A stretch of 48,430 bases of DNA, from the NCBI GenBank assembly GCA_964613455.1, contig CAZTGS010000007.1, forward strand, positions 1 to 48,430, in the 5' to 3' direction. This stretch comes from SCGC-AAA076-P13 sp964613455 (GTDB lineage Bacteria > Pseudomonadota > Gammaproteobacteria > Magnimaribacterales > D2472). Below the pieces are notes generated by a model. It did not search any database, had not been told where the DNA came from, and worked only from the letters and a program-made list of their open reading frames with translations. The stretch's first letter is position 1; each line of letters starts with the position of its first letter. Positions 17,448 through 26,354 of the stretch are shown here, in pieces. Position numbers and translations under genes: made by a program.

Positions 17448-18634
17448 TCTCTACTTAAATCAGCCATGGCATCAATGATGTTATCGTACTGTTCATAAAA
17501 TTCTTTTGATTCACCCATTGCTTCAGTTATTGGAGTAATCACATCCTCACCTTCTTTAACAATTCCTAGTTCTAAAAGAATTCGTGCTGCCGTAACAGCT
17601 TTTGATACTCCTGCCCATCTAAAATATTGAAGCGGTCCCCATTTTTGGATATCACCATGATCTTTTTGTGCGTATTTGGTAATTCTTGTAAAAACAATGT
17701 CATTCTCTCTATCTACAAATGTGTACTGACCAAATTTTCCGCTTGTATTAAATATTTTGCTTTCATCGTCATGCTTGGAAATCCACCAATGAAGTGAATA
17801 GCCTCTTTTAGGACTATCTGGAGTAAAACCCCAAACAACTTGAAATGTTTCGTCTATGAAATCTTTAGGAATTATCTGTTTACCATTCCAATTACCATTT
17901 CTTGCAAATAACAATCCAAACTTTGAATATTCCTCAGCTGACATATCAACACAGCAATAAGTAAGTACATTGCCGTCTTCATCTTTCCATAACTTATAAT
18001 TTTTCATCCCGATCGGTTCAAATATTCTTTGAGAAAGAAGCTTATCTGCCTTAATGCCTGTAACAGAATGTAATATGTCTCCAATAATCATCGAGTTAAC
18101 GTTGTTATATTCCCATTTTAGGCCTGCATCTTTTTCCACACCAACTGATTTAGCATAATCCAAATGATTTCTTTGAAAAAACATTCTTTCATGTTCATCT
18201 TCTGGAAAATCTAAGCCACTAGACATATCTAATAAATCTCTAATCGTTATTTTAGATCTTTCATCATTAAAATAATCTAGATATTTTCCAACAGGGTCAT
18301 CAAGACTATCTATCTCTCCTTTTTCAATTGATATGCCAATAAGAGCTGCATAATAACTTTTAGCCATTGACCAAGATGTACCGTGGGATTTTGAGTCGTA
18401 GCCATCAGCATATCTTTCACCAATAATCTTACCGTTTTTTATAATCACAATGCCTTGGGTAGATTCGTCGGTGAAAGAAAGATCTATTATTTTATTTACT
18501 TTAGCCTGATCAATACTTTGACTTTCTGGACTAGTTTTCTGCCACTCACCACTTGGATAGTATGTGTCAGAAGCACTTATTGAAGCTGCAAAAAATAATG
18601 GAATTAATAAGCAATTTTGATACTTTATGTACAT
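17444..18634 (-). CDS. Exported serine hydrolase, beta-lactamase class C / 6-aminohexanoate-dimer hydrolase-like
   Basis: Predicted periplasmic serine esterase or amidase of the penicillin-binding fold. A signal peptide (about residues 1-21) precedes the catalytic domain. The nucleophile motif SMAK is at 89-92 (Ser89, Lys92) and the YxN motif is Tyr176-Asn-Asn178; HWWISKHD lies near the C-terminal edge strand. At 396 residues it resembles 6-aminohexanoate-dimer hydrolase and EstB-type esterases rather than true AmpC. The natural substrate is unknown. A GAGAG ribosome-site-like sequence lies upstream of the ATG. It is divergent from the small-protein/pseudoazurin unit across a 170-base AT-rich gap. 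Confidence 0.85.
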   Translation of the reverse strand: MYIKYQNCLLIPLFFAASISASDTYYPSGEWQKTSPESQSIDQAKVNKIIDLSFTDESTQGIVIIKNGKIIGERYADGYDSKSHGTSWSMAKSYYAALIGISIEKGEIDSLDDPVGKYLDYFNDERSKITIRDLLDMSSGLDFPEDEHERMFFQRNHLDYAKSVGVEKDAGLKWEYNNVNSMIIGDILHSVTGIKADKLLSQRIFEPIGMKNYKLWKDEDGNVLTYCCVDMSAEEYSKFGLLFARNGNWNGKQIIPKDFIDETFQVVWGFTPDSPKRGYSLHWWISKHDDESKIFNTSGKFGQYTFVDRENDIVFTRITKYAQKDHGDIQKWGPLQYFRWAGVSKAVTAARILLELGIVKEGEDVITPITEAMGESKEFYEQYDNIIDAMADLSRD

Positions 18635-18743
18635 TTAAAATTTCTCTCTATGGAATATATATTGATTATATATATAGTTTTATTCAATTGTTAATTTTGT
18701 TTTGATTAATTGACTAATAAACTAAAAATATACATACAAAATA

Positions 18744-18771
18744 TTGATATTTAATTATAAATATATATAAT
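18744..18771 (+). promoter_or_regulatory. Promoter of the small-protein/pseudoazurin unit
   Basis: TTGATA (18744-18749), a 16-base spacer and TATAAT (18766-18771) lie 33 bases before the first small gene, in the 170-base gap shared with the divergent hydrolase. Confidence 0.55.
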
Positions 18772-18804
18772 GATGCTTTATTTATAAACCATTGGAGCTA
18801 TAAA

Positions 18805-18987
18805 TTGAATCAAAACGTTAGAAATGCAACCCCTGAAGAAACTGCTGAATGGAATGAAAATGATTATTTTATGGCTATGAAGTTTGATCCATTAGTTCTA
18901 TTTGTTGTTATCCCAGGACTTATACAGGTAGTCGTAATGGCGCTTATGCTTGGTTCAATGTATGTCAATGGAATAATCTTTGGTTAG
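18805..18987 (+). CDS. Small single-span membrane protein upstream of pseudoazurin
   Basis: A 60-residue protein with a polar N terminus (MNQNVRNATPEETAEWNEND) and one hydrophobic span at about 28-57. I know no family for it. It begins with TTG; a GGAG ribosome site 7 bases upstream (18794-18797) and a promoter at 18744-18771 support that start. The reading frame ends just inside the next tiny frame (8-base overlap), which in turn overlaps the pseudoazurin start. A subunit or anchor for an electron-transfer complex is possible, by position only. Confidence 0.6.
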   Translation: MNQNVRNATPEETAEWNENDYFMAMKFDPLVLFVVIPGLIQVVVMALMLGSMYVNGIIFG

Positions 18988-19135
18988 AGTACTAAAGCTA
19001 TTGATTGGCGTTGGGACTGCAGAACAAAACTTTACCCCTTCTCCGTTCAAGATTTTCGGCATAGCGATACTATTAGGATTTTTGTTCCTATCAATTGTTA
19101 CAACTCTTATAATTTTTACAGGAACATACTTATGA
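18980..19135 (+). CDS. Second tiny membrane protein, coupled to pseudoazurin
   Basis: A 51-residue frame starting at TTG 18980 and ending in TGA at 19133-19135, sharing ATGA with the pseudoazurin start. It reads MVRVLKLLIGVGTAEQNF, then a TPSPFKIFG turn and one long hydrophobic span (about 27-51). A GGA lies 7 bases before the TTG; another TTG at 19001 is possible. Tight overlap on both sides (8 and 4 bases) and a clean membrane span argue that it is real. Function unknown. Confidence 0.5.
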   Translation: MVRVLKLLIGVGTAEQNFTPSPFKIFGIAILLGFLFLSIVTTLIIFTGTYL

Positions 19136-19569
19136 AAAAACTACTTCTTCTTTCAATTCTTACAATAAACTTTAACGTATATAGTGCTGAACACACTGTG
19201 AAAATGTTGAATCAAGGAACAGAGGGCTACATGGTATTTGAACCAGCAGTTCTTAATGTGGCTGTTGGCGATTCAGTAACCTTTGAAGCAACTGATGCAG
19301 CCCATAATTCTGCCTCAATGGTTGGCATGATTCCAGCAGGAGCAAAAGCTTGGAACAGTGATCTTAGTAAAGATATTACAGTTACGTTTAATGTTCCTGG
19401 TGTTTACGGTTATCAGTGCACTCCTCACTCAATGATGGCTATGGTCGGTGTTATTAAGGTTGGTAATGATGTGTCTAATATTGCTGAAGTCAAATTAGCT
19501 GCTGAAGCTAAAAAAGCTTCTTTTGTGATGAACAAAGATAGATTGGATTCCTATATTAACGAACTTTAG
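19132..19569 (+). CDS. Pseudoazurin-family type 1 blue copper protein
   Basis: Periplasmic one-electron carrier. After a signal peptide (about 1-18) comes a cupredoxin domain. The type 1 copper ligands keep the exact pseudoazurin spacing: His58 (AAHNSA), Cys96 (YQCTPH), His99 and Met104. The C-terminal helical tail is also typical; total length 145. Partners of pseudoazurins include nitrite and nitrous-oxide reductases and cytochromes; none is encoded here, so its partner may be the two tiny membrane proteins upstream or something remote. An AGGA ribosome site lies about 8 bases before the ATG. Confidence 0.92.
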   Translation: MKKLLLLSILTINFNVYSAEHTVKMLNQGTEGYMVFEPAVLNVAVGDSVTFEATDAAHNSASMVGMIPAGAKAWNSDLSKDITVTFNVPGVYGYQCTPHSMMAMVGVIKVGNDVSNIAEVKLAAEAKKASFVMNKDRLDSYINEL

Positions 19570-19592
19570 AAATAATGATTTGAGGTTGGGTG

Positions 19593-20681
19593 TTAACCAG
19601 CTACTTCTTTCCAGACAAATAGCTTTGTTGAAATAAGCATTCCAACTGCTATCCAAGCTCCTATACCAATGAAGTTGGTATAAATATCAACCAATAGTAG
19701 TCCGTCATTAGCAATAGATCTCATTGCATCAGCTACTAAGCTCAAAGGCAGCAATTCTGCAAACGGATGAATGTATTCTGGCAAAGTCTCTAGAGGGAAG
19801 AAAATTCCAGATAAAACTAGCTGAGGGTATATGAATATAGTAGCTAATACACCAACACTTTCCTGAGTTTTTGCAAGGCTTCCTATTGAAAAACCTAAAG
19901 TTAAAAACATAAGGACACTCAACATTATTACAAAATATAAACTAACAATACTGCCAATTATATTTGCATCAAGTATTGCCAATGCAAAACCAAAGATAAT
20001 ACTAAGTTGACCTAAAACAATTACCATTCGAGCAATAACAATGGCTATAACAAAATCAATAGGCTTAATTGGAGTGACAAATAAGCGTTTAAGAATACCT
20101 CTTCTCCTAAATTCAACAACATTGAAACCACTTCCAGCAATACTTAAGTTCATAAGCATAAAGGCCATAATTCCTGGTAGCAAAAAATCAATATAACTTA
20201 GTGTCCTGGATTTTACATCTTCAATTGTTAAATTAAACATGGAGGTGGTGCCAGTGATTTCTCGCTCAATAGCCAATAGAGATTGATTAAGAATTGGTTC
20301 AATGGATTGAATAAATTGTGTTTGGGATTTATCAACTAAAAGTTTAATTTCTGATGATTTAACCTGTTCATTCAAGGTGCTTGGGACGATTAGTACCATC
20401 ATTAAGTTACCATTAACTAAATCACCTCGTAGCGTTTCCTCGCTATCTTGGATAATATTAAATAAATTATTAGAGGTTAGTTGATCAACAAACTGCTGTG
20501 ATAGGTTTGATGAAGAGTTATTAACTAAGCCAATATCAATAGGATCATTATCACCATCATTAAGACCAACTATTGTTAAAATTAGAAGAGGTAGAATAAG
20601 ACTAAAAACAATGTACTGCTTGTTCCTTAAAAAAATTTGAATAAATACCTTGGTTAAATAGGCTTGAGGTTTATTTAACAT
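19593..20681 (-). CDS. ABC-2 type exporter, permease subunit
   Basis: Membrane component of an ABC exporter. The 362 residues have an N-terminal helix (about 22-38), a large extracytoplasmic loop to about 165, then five helices with the ABC-2 signature around EFRRRGILKRLFVTPIKPIDF (about 191-211). It belongs to the YhhJ/DrrB-like group. It follows its ATPase by 1 base, so the two are one transport unit; the substrate is not evident. It is convergent with the pseudoazurin gene (23-base gap). Confidence 0.88.
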   Translation of the reverse strand: MLNKPQAYLTKVFIQIFLRNKQYIVFSLILPLLILTIVGLNDGDNDPIDIGLVNNSSSNLSQQFVDQLTSNNLFNIIQDSEETLRGDLVNGNLMMVLIVPSTLNEQVKSSEIKLLVDKSQTQFIQSIEPILNQSLLAIEREITGTTSMFNLTIEDVKSRTLSYIDFLLPGIMAFMLMNLSIAGSGFNVVEFRRRGILKRLFVTPIKPIDFVIAIVIARMVIVLGQLSIIFGFALAILDANIIGSIVSLYFVIMLSVLMFLTLGFSIGSLAKTQESVGVLATIFIYPQLVLSGIFFPLETLPEYIHPFAELLPLSLVADAMRSIANDGLLLVDIYTNFIGIGAWIAVGMLISTKLFVWKEVAG

Positions 20682-20682
20682 A

Positions 20683-21447
20683 TTAATCCCTTAAACCATG
20701 GCCAGTTAAAGCAATAAAAACATCTTCCATATTACCGCGTATTATTTCTCGCTCTTTAACCGGAGCATGTTGCAAAATTAAATTCTGAGGTGTGTCCTCA
20801 GCAATGATTTTTCCGAAATCCATAATAGCAATCCTTTGACAAAGCGTTTCAGCCTCTTCCATGTTATGGGTAGTTAAAACTATAGTCATGCCGGTTTTAT
20901 TCAAGTCTAATACCAAATCCCATAAACTACGTTTAGCCTGAGGGTCCAATCCTGTGGTAGGCTCATCTAAAAATAGTACTAATGGATTATTAACAAGTGC
21001 GCAGGCAATAGAAAATCTTTGCTTTTGCCCTCCTGACAGTTCATTAGCTTTAGCGTTGGCTTTATCTTCTAGATTAACTTTTTTTAGAAGATCTCTGGGA
21101 TTGTTTGTTGAGCTATATAAAGCACTAAATAAATTCAGGAGTTCGGACAAGGTCATATTATCAAAATATTCATTTGCTTGAAGTTGAACTCCAATAATTT
21201 GTTTAACTTCATATGGGTTATTACTAACATCTATTGAGTTAATAAAAGCAGTACCTCCATCTATGTCCTTGAGACCTTCTAGCATTTCTAATGTTGTAGT
21301 TTTTCCTGCGCCATTGGGACCTAAAATTCCATATATCTCTCCAGTATTTATAGACAGAGATATTCCATCGACTGCATTAAAAGATTTCTTTGAATCGTCT
21401 GAATCTTTATATGTTTTAACAAGGCTAGTTGCTTCAATTATTGTCAT
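20683..21447 (-). CDS. ABC-2 type exporter, ATP-binding subunit
   Basis: ATPase that drives the permease encoded next to it. The 254 residues contain Walker A GPNGAGKT (about 43-50), a Q-loop region, the signature LSGGQKQR (about 137-144), Walker B with LFLDEPTTGLDPQ (about 156-170) and the switch histidine in TTHNMEEAE. The short C-terminal tail is typical of CcmA/NatA-like exporters. A tRNA-Val gene lies upstream on the same strand, 142 bases away. Confidence 0.93.
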   Translation of the reverse strand: MTIIEATSLVKTYKDSDDSKKSFNAVDGISLSINTGEIYGILGPNGAGKTTTLEMLEGLKDIDGGTAFINSIDVSNNPYEVKQIIGVQLQANEYFDNMTLSELLNLFSALYSSTNNPRDLLKKVNLEDKANAKANELSGGQKQRFSIACALVNNPLVLFLDEPTTGLDPQAKRSLWDLVLDLNKTGMTIVLTTHNMEEAETLCQRIAIMDFGKIIAEDTPQNLILQHAPVKEREIIRGNMEDVFIALTGHGLRD

Positions 21448-21589
21448 AGTTATAAATATTTAGTGATCTAAACCTTGCTCACATACTTAAAGGGACATAA
21501 AGGTTGATCAAAATAGTAATGGAGGAAGTTTAGCACTGTCTTTATTTTTGTGTTCGGTTGATTATTAGGATTGATGCGCTCATTGAAAC

Positions 21590-21668
21590 TGGTAGACCCG
21601 AATGGACTCGAACCATCGACCTCCGCAATGTCAATGCGGCGCTCTAACCAAAACTGAGCTACGGGTCT
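21590..21668 (-). tRNA. tRNA-Val (anticodon GAC)
   Basis: The reverse strand folds into a full cloverleaf: acceptor AGACCCG/CGGGTCT, D stem GCTC/GAGC, anticodon stem CCGCA/TGCGG with loop TTGACAT (GAC), a five-base variable loop and a T arm with TTCGAGT. Discriminator A and CCA are encoded. The D loop has 11 bases, two more than in the E. coli tRNA-Val(GAC), giving 79 bases in all. Confidence 0.95.
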
Positions 21669-21747
21669 ATATCTACTAAAACCTATTGGATATAGGGTTT
21701 AGAGAAGCATTATACATTTTTCTTTTTTATTTAATACAGGTTTGTTG

Positions 21748-23151
21748 TTAGCCAACCCTCATAGACTCAATCTTTTCTTTAGTTGCTTTAAGAATTTCTT
21801 GACTCTCATCATCAGTCCTTTCATCCATTAATTTATCAATTTGCGTTAATGCTTTAGCTATTGAACCCCATGCACCATCTGTGCCGTTTCTTTCATGAAT
21901 TAAATCTTGATATCTCTGAGTAATATCTCCTGGAATTTCTGAAGAGAACCTATGACAGATTATTCTTTCTGCAAATAATCTTAATCTTTCATCTTCAAAA
22001 TTTCTTGAAATCTTTATAAGATGCTCTGAGTCATCAGACATGTGAAATTGTTGCATTAAATCCTTGTCTCTATTTGAAGGGAATCCTCCAGAATAAATAG
22101 TACCTTCGATATGTTCAGATTCAGGAAAACTCATCATTCTATCTTCCATGGCTTGAGAAACTTTTTGTTGAAAATCTTTATCAGATCTAACAATATCTGC
22201 CCTTCTTTGTAACTCAGAAAACTCAATATCGAAAGCATCTACATTATTAAGGTGTTTATGAGAACAGATAGGTATTGTCTTATTAATTTTGTATTTCTTT
22301 AAAGGACCGTCTCTGCCTTTTGCTTGAACTAATTTATTAATTTCAGTGAAATCTAAATCTAAAATATCATCAGGGTCATAACTTAAGTCATAAAAGACTA
22401 TCTCATTTGGTCTACTAGCATCTCCACCACACATCACGACTGGATATCTAAATGTATGTCTTCTGTGTATTTCACCAAGCGCTAAAAAGTCATCTGAATA
22501 AAGTAATTCTTTAACGCCAGGTTTTGTTGAAATATTAACAAATGATTCAAATACCTCTGGCAGTCTATCTTTAATAATCCTGCACATCTCTATCATTAAA
22601 TTACAGTCAGCTATAGCATCATGAGCGTCTCCAGCATCTATACCATGCTCTATAGCTAAATGTTCTAGCTTGTAACTAATACCAGGACCACCTTCAAATA
22701 AAGGCATGGATATTTCATCAGAAAAGAAAGCTGCTATGTTGTGAATCATTAACATCAAATCCAATCTGCCGTTTCCATTGGTATTTGTTGTATATGGTTC
22801 TAAAAGATTCCAAAAGAATTGTCTTCGCACCATTTCTTCATCAAACGCATGTCCATTATAGGTGATAAATATTGCTGGATTTTGAGCTGACCATTGCTTC
22901 CATTGCATCTGAAGATCTTTCATCATTTGATAATGAGAAACATTAGAATTAAAGAGATCTATCTTTTTATTGGTGATCATAGCCATAGGCTGAGGAATAA
23001 TCCATGGCAAAGGAGCGCATCCTATATTCTGTTCACCCAAAGTATTAAGATCGGTGTCTGTTAGGACAGAGCCACACTGAAGTATCTGACTGAAATCTTT
23101 AAGAATTCCAGTAGTTTCAGTATCGTAAAAAACTAAATTTTTATCAGACAA
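21748..23151 (-). CDS. sbcB: Exodeoxyribonuclease I
   Basis: Processive 3'-5' single-strand exonuclease of recombination and mismatch repair. The DEDD motifs are clear: FYDTETTG (Asp10, Glu12), YNGHAFDEE, and AHDAIADC with the histidine and last aspartate; the SH3-like and C-terminal ExoI regions follow. The frame runs on upstream into the acyl-CoA dehydrogenase gene, but a TTG one base after that gene's stop gives MSDKNLVFYDTETTG and 467 residues, matching the E. coli N terminus and length (475). No clear ribosome site supports any start; ATG at 23211 would overlap by 59 bases. Confidence 0.88.
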   Translation of the reverse strand: MSDKNLVFYDTETTGILKDFSQILQCGSVLTDTDLNTLGEQNIGCAPLPWIIPQPMAMITNKKIDLFNSNVSHYQMMKDLQMQWKQWSAQNPAIFITYNGHAFDEEMVRRQFFWNLLEPYTTNTNGNGRLDLMLMIHNIAAFFSDEISMPLFEGGPGISYKLEHLAIEHGIDAGDAHDAIADCNLMIEMCRIIKDRLPEVFESFVNISTKPGVKELLYSDDFLALGEIHRRHTFRYPVVMCGGDASRPNEIVFYDLSYDPDDILDLDFTEINKLVQAKGRDGPLKKYKINKTIPICSHKHLNNVDAFDIEFSELQRRADIVRSDKDFQQKVSQAMEDRMMSFPESEHIEGTIYSGGFPSNRDKDLMQQFHMSDDSEHLIKISRNFEDERLRLFAERIICHRFSSEIPGDITQRYQDLIHERNGTDGAWGSIAKALTQIDKLMDERTDDESQEILKATKEKIESMRVG

Positions 23152-23152
23152 T

Positions 23153-24364
23153 TTAAGACGACATATATTTGCCAAGCTCTTGCCTGGCAACAGCTCTTCT
23201 ATGAACTTCATCTGGACCGTCTGCAAGTCTTAGAGTTCTCATATGAGCATACATAGCAGCAAGGGGATACACTTGAGAAACACCAGCTCCTCCATGCATC
23301 TGAATAGCTCTGTCTAAAATATCGCAACATATATTAGGAGCAACTACTTTGATTTGTGCAATTTCACTAGCAGCAACTTTATTACCTACTGTGTCCATCA
23401 TATGAGCTGCTTTTAATGTTAATAATCTTGCTTGATCAATCTCAATTCTAGAATTAGCAATAAGATCCATGTTTCCACCGAGTTGTACTAAAGGTTTTCC
23501 GAAAGCAACTTTTTCCATACCATGCCTACACATCATTTCTAATGCTCTTTCAGCAAGACCTATGGCTCTCATGCAATGATGAATTCTGCCCGGTCCTAAT
23601 CTGCCCTGTGCTATCTCAAAGCCTCTGCCTTCGCCTAATAATAGGTTCTCTTTTGGCACTCTTACGTTTGTAAATTTAATATGTCCATGTCCATGAGGAG
23701 CATCGTCATAACCAAATACATGCATCATTTTCTGTATTTCAATACCTTCTGAATTCATTGGGACTAATATTTGAGATTGTCTCTGATGTCTATTATTCTC
23801 TGGATTGGTTACGCACATAAAAATAAGAATTTCACACCTTGGATCTCCAGCTCCTGAAGTCCACCATTTTTCTCCATTAATTACGTACTCATCACCGTCT
23901 AGTACTGCAGATGAAGCAATATTAGTTGCATCAGATGAAGCCACACCAGGTTCTGTCATTGCAAATGCAGAACGCATCTCACCATTTAATAGAGGTTTTA
24001 AATATTTCTCTTTGTGCTCTTCATTACCATACCTTTCAAGTACTTCCATATTTCCAGTATCTGGAGCGGAGCAATTAAAGACTTCTGAAGCAATACCATA
24101 AGCACCCATTATTTCTGCTAAATGAGCATACTCAAAGTTTGTTAGGCCAGCGCCATTATTACTTTCAGGTAAAAATAAGTTCCATAGTCCAGCTGCCTTA
24201 GCTTTTACTTTCATTTCTTCCATAATTGGAGGAACAACCCATGTACCGTTTTCGTCTTTAGATTGCTCTTCATAAAGGCTTTCATTATGAGCAACCTCTT
24301 TATCAATAAAATTACCAACTCTTTCAATTAGATCCTGCGCAACTGGTCTTAGTTCGGCTATCAT
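23153..24364 (-). CDS. Acyl-CoA dehydrogenase (ACAD10/11-like)
   Basis: FAD enzyme that introduces a trans-2 double bond in an acyl-CoA, first step of beta-oxidation. The 403 residues show the N-terminal helical domain, the middle-domain FAD/substrate segment AFAMTEPGVASSDATNI (about 132-148) with INGEKWWTSGAGDP, and the C-terminal MHGGAGVSQVYPLAAMYAHMRTLRLADGPDEVHRRAVAR in segments from about 358. It resembles the ACAD10/11 branch, often active on unusual chains; the substrate is not known. GGGAG lies 8 bases before the ATG. It is divergent from a LysR regulator, a likely controller, and abuts sbcB downstream. Confidence 0.9.
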   Translation of the reverse strand: MIAELRPVAQDLIERVGNFIDKEVAHNESLYEEQSKDENGTWVVPPIMEEMKVKAKAAGLWNLFLPESNNGAGLTNFEYAHLAEIMGAYGIASEVFNCSAPDTGNMEVLERYGNEEHKEKYLKPLLNGEMRSAFAMTEPGVASSDATNIASSAVLDGDEYVINGEKWWTSGAGDPRCEILIFMCVTNPENNRHQRQSQILVPMNSEGIEIQKMMHVFGYDDAPHGHGHIKFTNVRVPKENLLLGEGRGFEIAQGRLGPGRIHHCMRAIGLAERALEMMCRHGMEKVAFGKPLVQLGGNMDLIANSRIEIDQARLLTLKAAHMMDTVGNKVAASEIAQIKVVAPNICCDILDRAIQMHGGAGVSQVYPLAAMYAHMRTLRLADGPDEVHRRAVARQELGKYMSS

Positions 24365-24454
24365 TATAAAAACTCCCTTTATATGCTTATATTTGTTACC
24401 ATTATAAGTCTGATGAATAGTGCAATTTGTGGACTTTTATATAATAGCTTTATG

Positions 24455-24475
24455 TTGATAACAAATCTATATCAA
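24455..24475. promoter_or_regulatory. Candidate LysR-type operator
   Basis: A perfect inverted repeat, TTGATA, nine bases, TATCAA, contains a centred T-N11-A, the core pattern of LysR-type binding sites. It lies in the gap between the divergent acyl-CoA dehydrogenase and lysR-like genes, 43 bases before the latter's start. Confidence 0.45.
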
Positions 24476-24518
24476 AAATGCAAAACACATCATCGTTTAA
24501 TAGGTAATGGAGTTTGGT

Positions 24519-25421
24519 ATGAAAATTAGTTCTTTTGATTTAAATTTATTTGTAATTCTTAATGCTATTTACACTGAAGGAAGTCTTACAAAGGCTGCAG
24601 AAGTAGTTGGAATCACTCAACCCGCAGTAAGTAATGCTCTATCAAGATTAAGAGAAAGATTTGGTGATGATTTATTCATAAGAACTGGTTCTGGAATGGT
24701 CCCCACACAAAAAACTGAAAATATTATTAATGATATTCAAAATGCTCTCTCTTTAATGCAGCAAAGCGTTAACGAGCCTGATACTTTTGATCCCAAGCTC
24801 TCAATTAGAAATTTTAAACTGTCACTTGGTGACGTATCAGAAGCTAGAGTTCTTCCTTACCTAATGAATAAGTTAGACAAAGATGCTCCTTATGTTTCGA
24901 TGGGAAGTTATGCATATAGTCGATCAGATCAAGTTCATGCATTAGCAACGAATAATCTTGATTTTGTTGTTGATCCGGTTATACCGGAATCAGAAGAAAT
25001 TAATTCATATAAAGTATTTGAAGATGATTTTGTAGTTATACATAGGGAAGGACATCCTATTTCAGAGATAAAAGATATCACTGTTGATGATATTCTTGCC
25101 CAAAGACACTTACATGTTTCTAATAGAAAACGTGGCCTTCATTTGATTGATGTAGAGTTGGAGAAAATAGGCTACAGAAGAGAAGTAGCTCTTAGGTGTC
25201 AGCATTTTCTTATTGCTCCAAGAATTATCAATTCAACAGATCTTGTTTTAATGGGTACTAGGAGTTTTGCTAAATCTCACGACCTTCCTTTCATAGAGGT
25301 GCCTACTCAATTGCCGTCGATGGAATACTTCTTAATGTGGCATAAGAGTGATGAAGGTGACGGCGGTCATCTTTGGATGAAAGATCTAATCATAGATGCT
25401 TTCGTTGACGCTAAAAAATAA
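24519..25421 (+). CDS. LysR-family transcriptional regulator
   Basis: DNA-binding regulator with an N-terminal winged helix-turn-helix (SLTKAAEVVGITQPAVSNALSRLRERFGDDLF in segments at about 23-54 of this frame) and a C-terminal periplasmic-binding-like effector domain, most like the NodD/PcpR-type group that starts with DLNLF. An ATG at 24507 is also in frame, but GGAG six bases before the ATG at 24519 favours the latter (300 residues). It is divergent from an acyl-CoA dehydrogenase, with a palindrome between them, so it probably controls that gene in response to a lipid or aromatic-type ligand; the ligand is unknown. Confidence 0.9.
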   Translation: MKISSFDLNLFVILNAIYTEGSLTKAAEVVGITQPAVSNALSRLRERFGDDLFIRTGSGMVPTQKTENIINDIQNALSLMQQSVNEPDTFDPKLSIRNFKLSLGDVSEARVLPYLMNKLDKDAPYVSMGSYAYSRSDQVHALATNNLDFVVDPVIPESEEINSYKVFEDDFVVIHREGHPISEIKDITVDDILAQRHLHVSNRKRGLHLIDVELEKIGYRREVALRCQHFLIAPRIINSTDLVLMGTRSFAKSHDLPFIEVPTQLPSMEYFLMWHKSDEGDGGHLWMKDLIIDAFVDAKK

Positions 25422-25423
25422 AT

Positions 25424-26221
25424 TTAACCTAAATTATGTCCACCGGTTTTAACTATTCCACCATCGGATGTAATAGTTTCACCAACTGTATATGCTCCTG
25501 CTCTAGAACATAAAAATATAGTCAAACCTGCAATATCCTCTGGAGAACCAACTCTATGTCTTGGGTTATGCTTTTCAATTTCAGAGTAATCTTCATTAAC
25601 TGCTGATCCCAGCATTGCACTTGGGTATGGGCCTGGAGCTATTGCATTTACCAATATATCTTCCTTTACCAGCTTAGCTGCCATTACCCTTGTTAAATGA
25701 TGAACAGCAGCTTTAGATGTACTATAAGAATAAGTTTCAAAGGCTGGAACATTTAATCCATCTATAGAACCAATATTTACAACTCTTGAAGGATCTTCAA
25801 CAGAAGCTCTTAATTTTAATAATGACTTCATTTTTTGAGTTAAGAAAAACATACTTCTTACATTAAGATTCATTACCTTATCCCAGCCAGCTTCAGAAAA
25901 ACTTTCAAAAGGTTCAGCCCATGCAGCTCCAGCATTATTGATAAGGAAGTCTATGCCTTCTTCTCTTTCTTTTATTTCATTAGAAAAAGCTTCGATACCT
26001 TCAACATTACTAAGGTCACATGGAATGGCAATACACTCTGCATTATATTTATCAGATAACTCATTAGCTTTTTCAATTAAAGCTGGTGCCTTTCTGGCAG
26101 AAATATAAACTTTTGCACCATTTGCTAAAAAGCCAGCGGTTATCATTTCACCAATTCCTCTAGAACCACCAGTTACAACAACAACTTTATCTTTAACACT
26201 GAATAAATTATTAATTTCCAT
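25424..26221 (-). CDS. Short-chain dehydrogenase/reductase
   Basis: NAD(P)-dependent oxidoreductase of the classical SDR family, 265 residues. The cofactor motif is TGGSRGIG (17-24), NNAG is present, and the catalytic tyrosine and lysine are in YSYSTSKAA; APGP and the C-terminal TSDGGI are typical. It resembles RhlG-type and 3-oxoacyl-ACP-reductase-like enzymes, but the substrate is open. A frame extension to TTG at 26251 exists; the ATG at 26221 has an AGAGG ribosome site nine bases upstream. It is convergent with the LysR gene (2-base gap). Confidence 0.88.
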   Translation of the reverse strand: MEINNLFSVKDKVVVVTGGSRGIGEMITAGFLANGAKVYISARKAPALIEKANELSDKYNAECIAIPCDLSNVEGIEAFSNEIKEREEGIDFLINNAGAAWAEPFESFSEAGWDKVMNLNVRSMFFLTQKMKSLLKLRASVEDPSRVVNIGSIDGLNVPAFETYSYSTSKAAVHHLTRVMAAKLVKEDILVNAIAPGPYPSAMLGSAVNEDYSEIEKHNPRHRVGSPEDIAGLTIFLCSRAGAYTVGETITSDGGIVKTGGHNLG

Positions 26222-26354
26222 TTTTTTAAACCTCTGAATGTTTTTCGACAATTATATATTGGATTTATGAATAATGTTCCCTAGAAAAAACATTACTGGC
26301 AATCAATATTTGTAGGATATTTATTAAAATTATCTAAGTGTTATAGAATAGGCT

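Noticed and set aside
21675..21705. Inverted repeat AAACCTAT/ATAGGGTTT upstream of tRNA-Val as a terminator of sbcB
   Set aside because: The stem has a bulge and no T-run follows in either direction; it is more likely part of the tRNA 5' leader.
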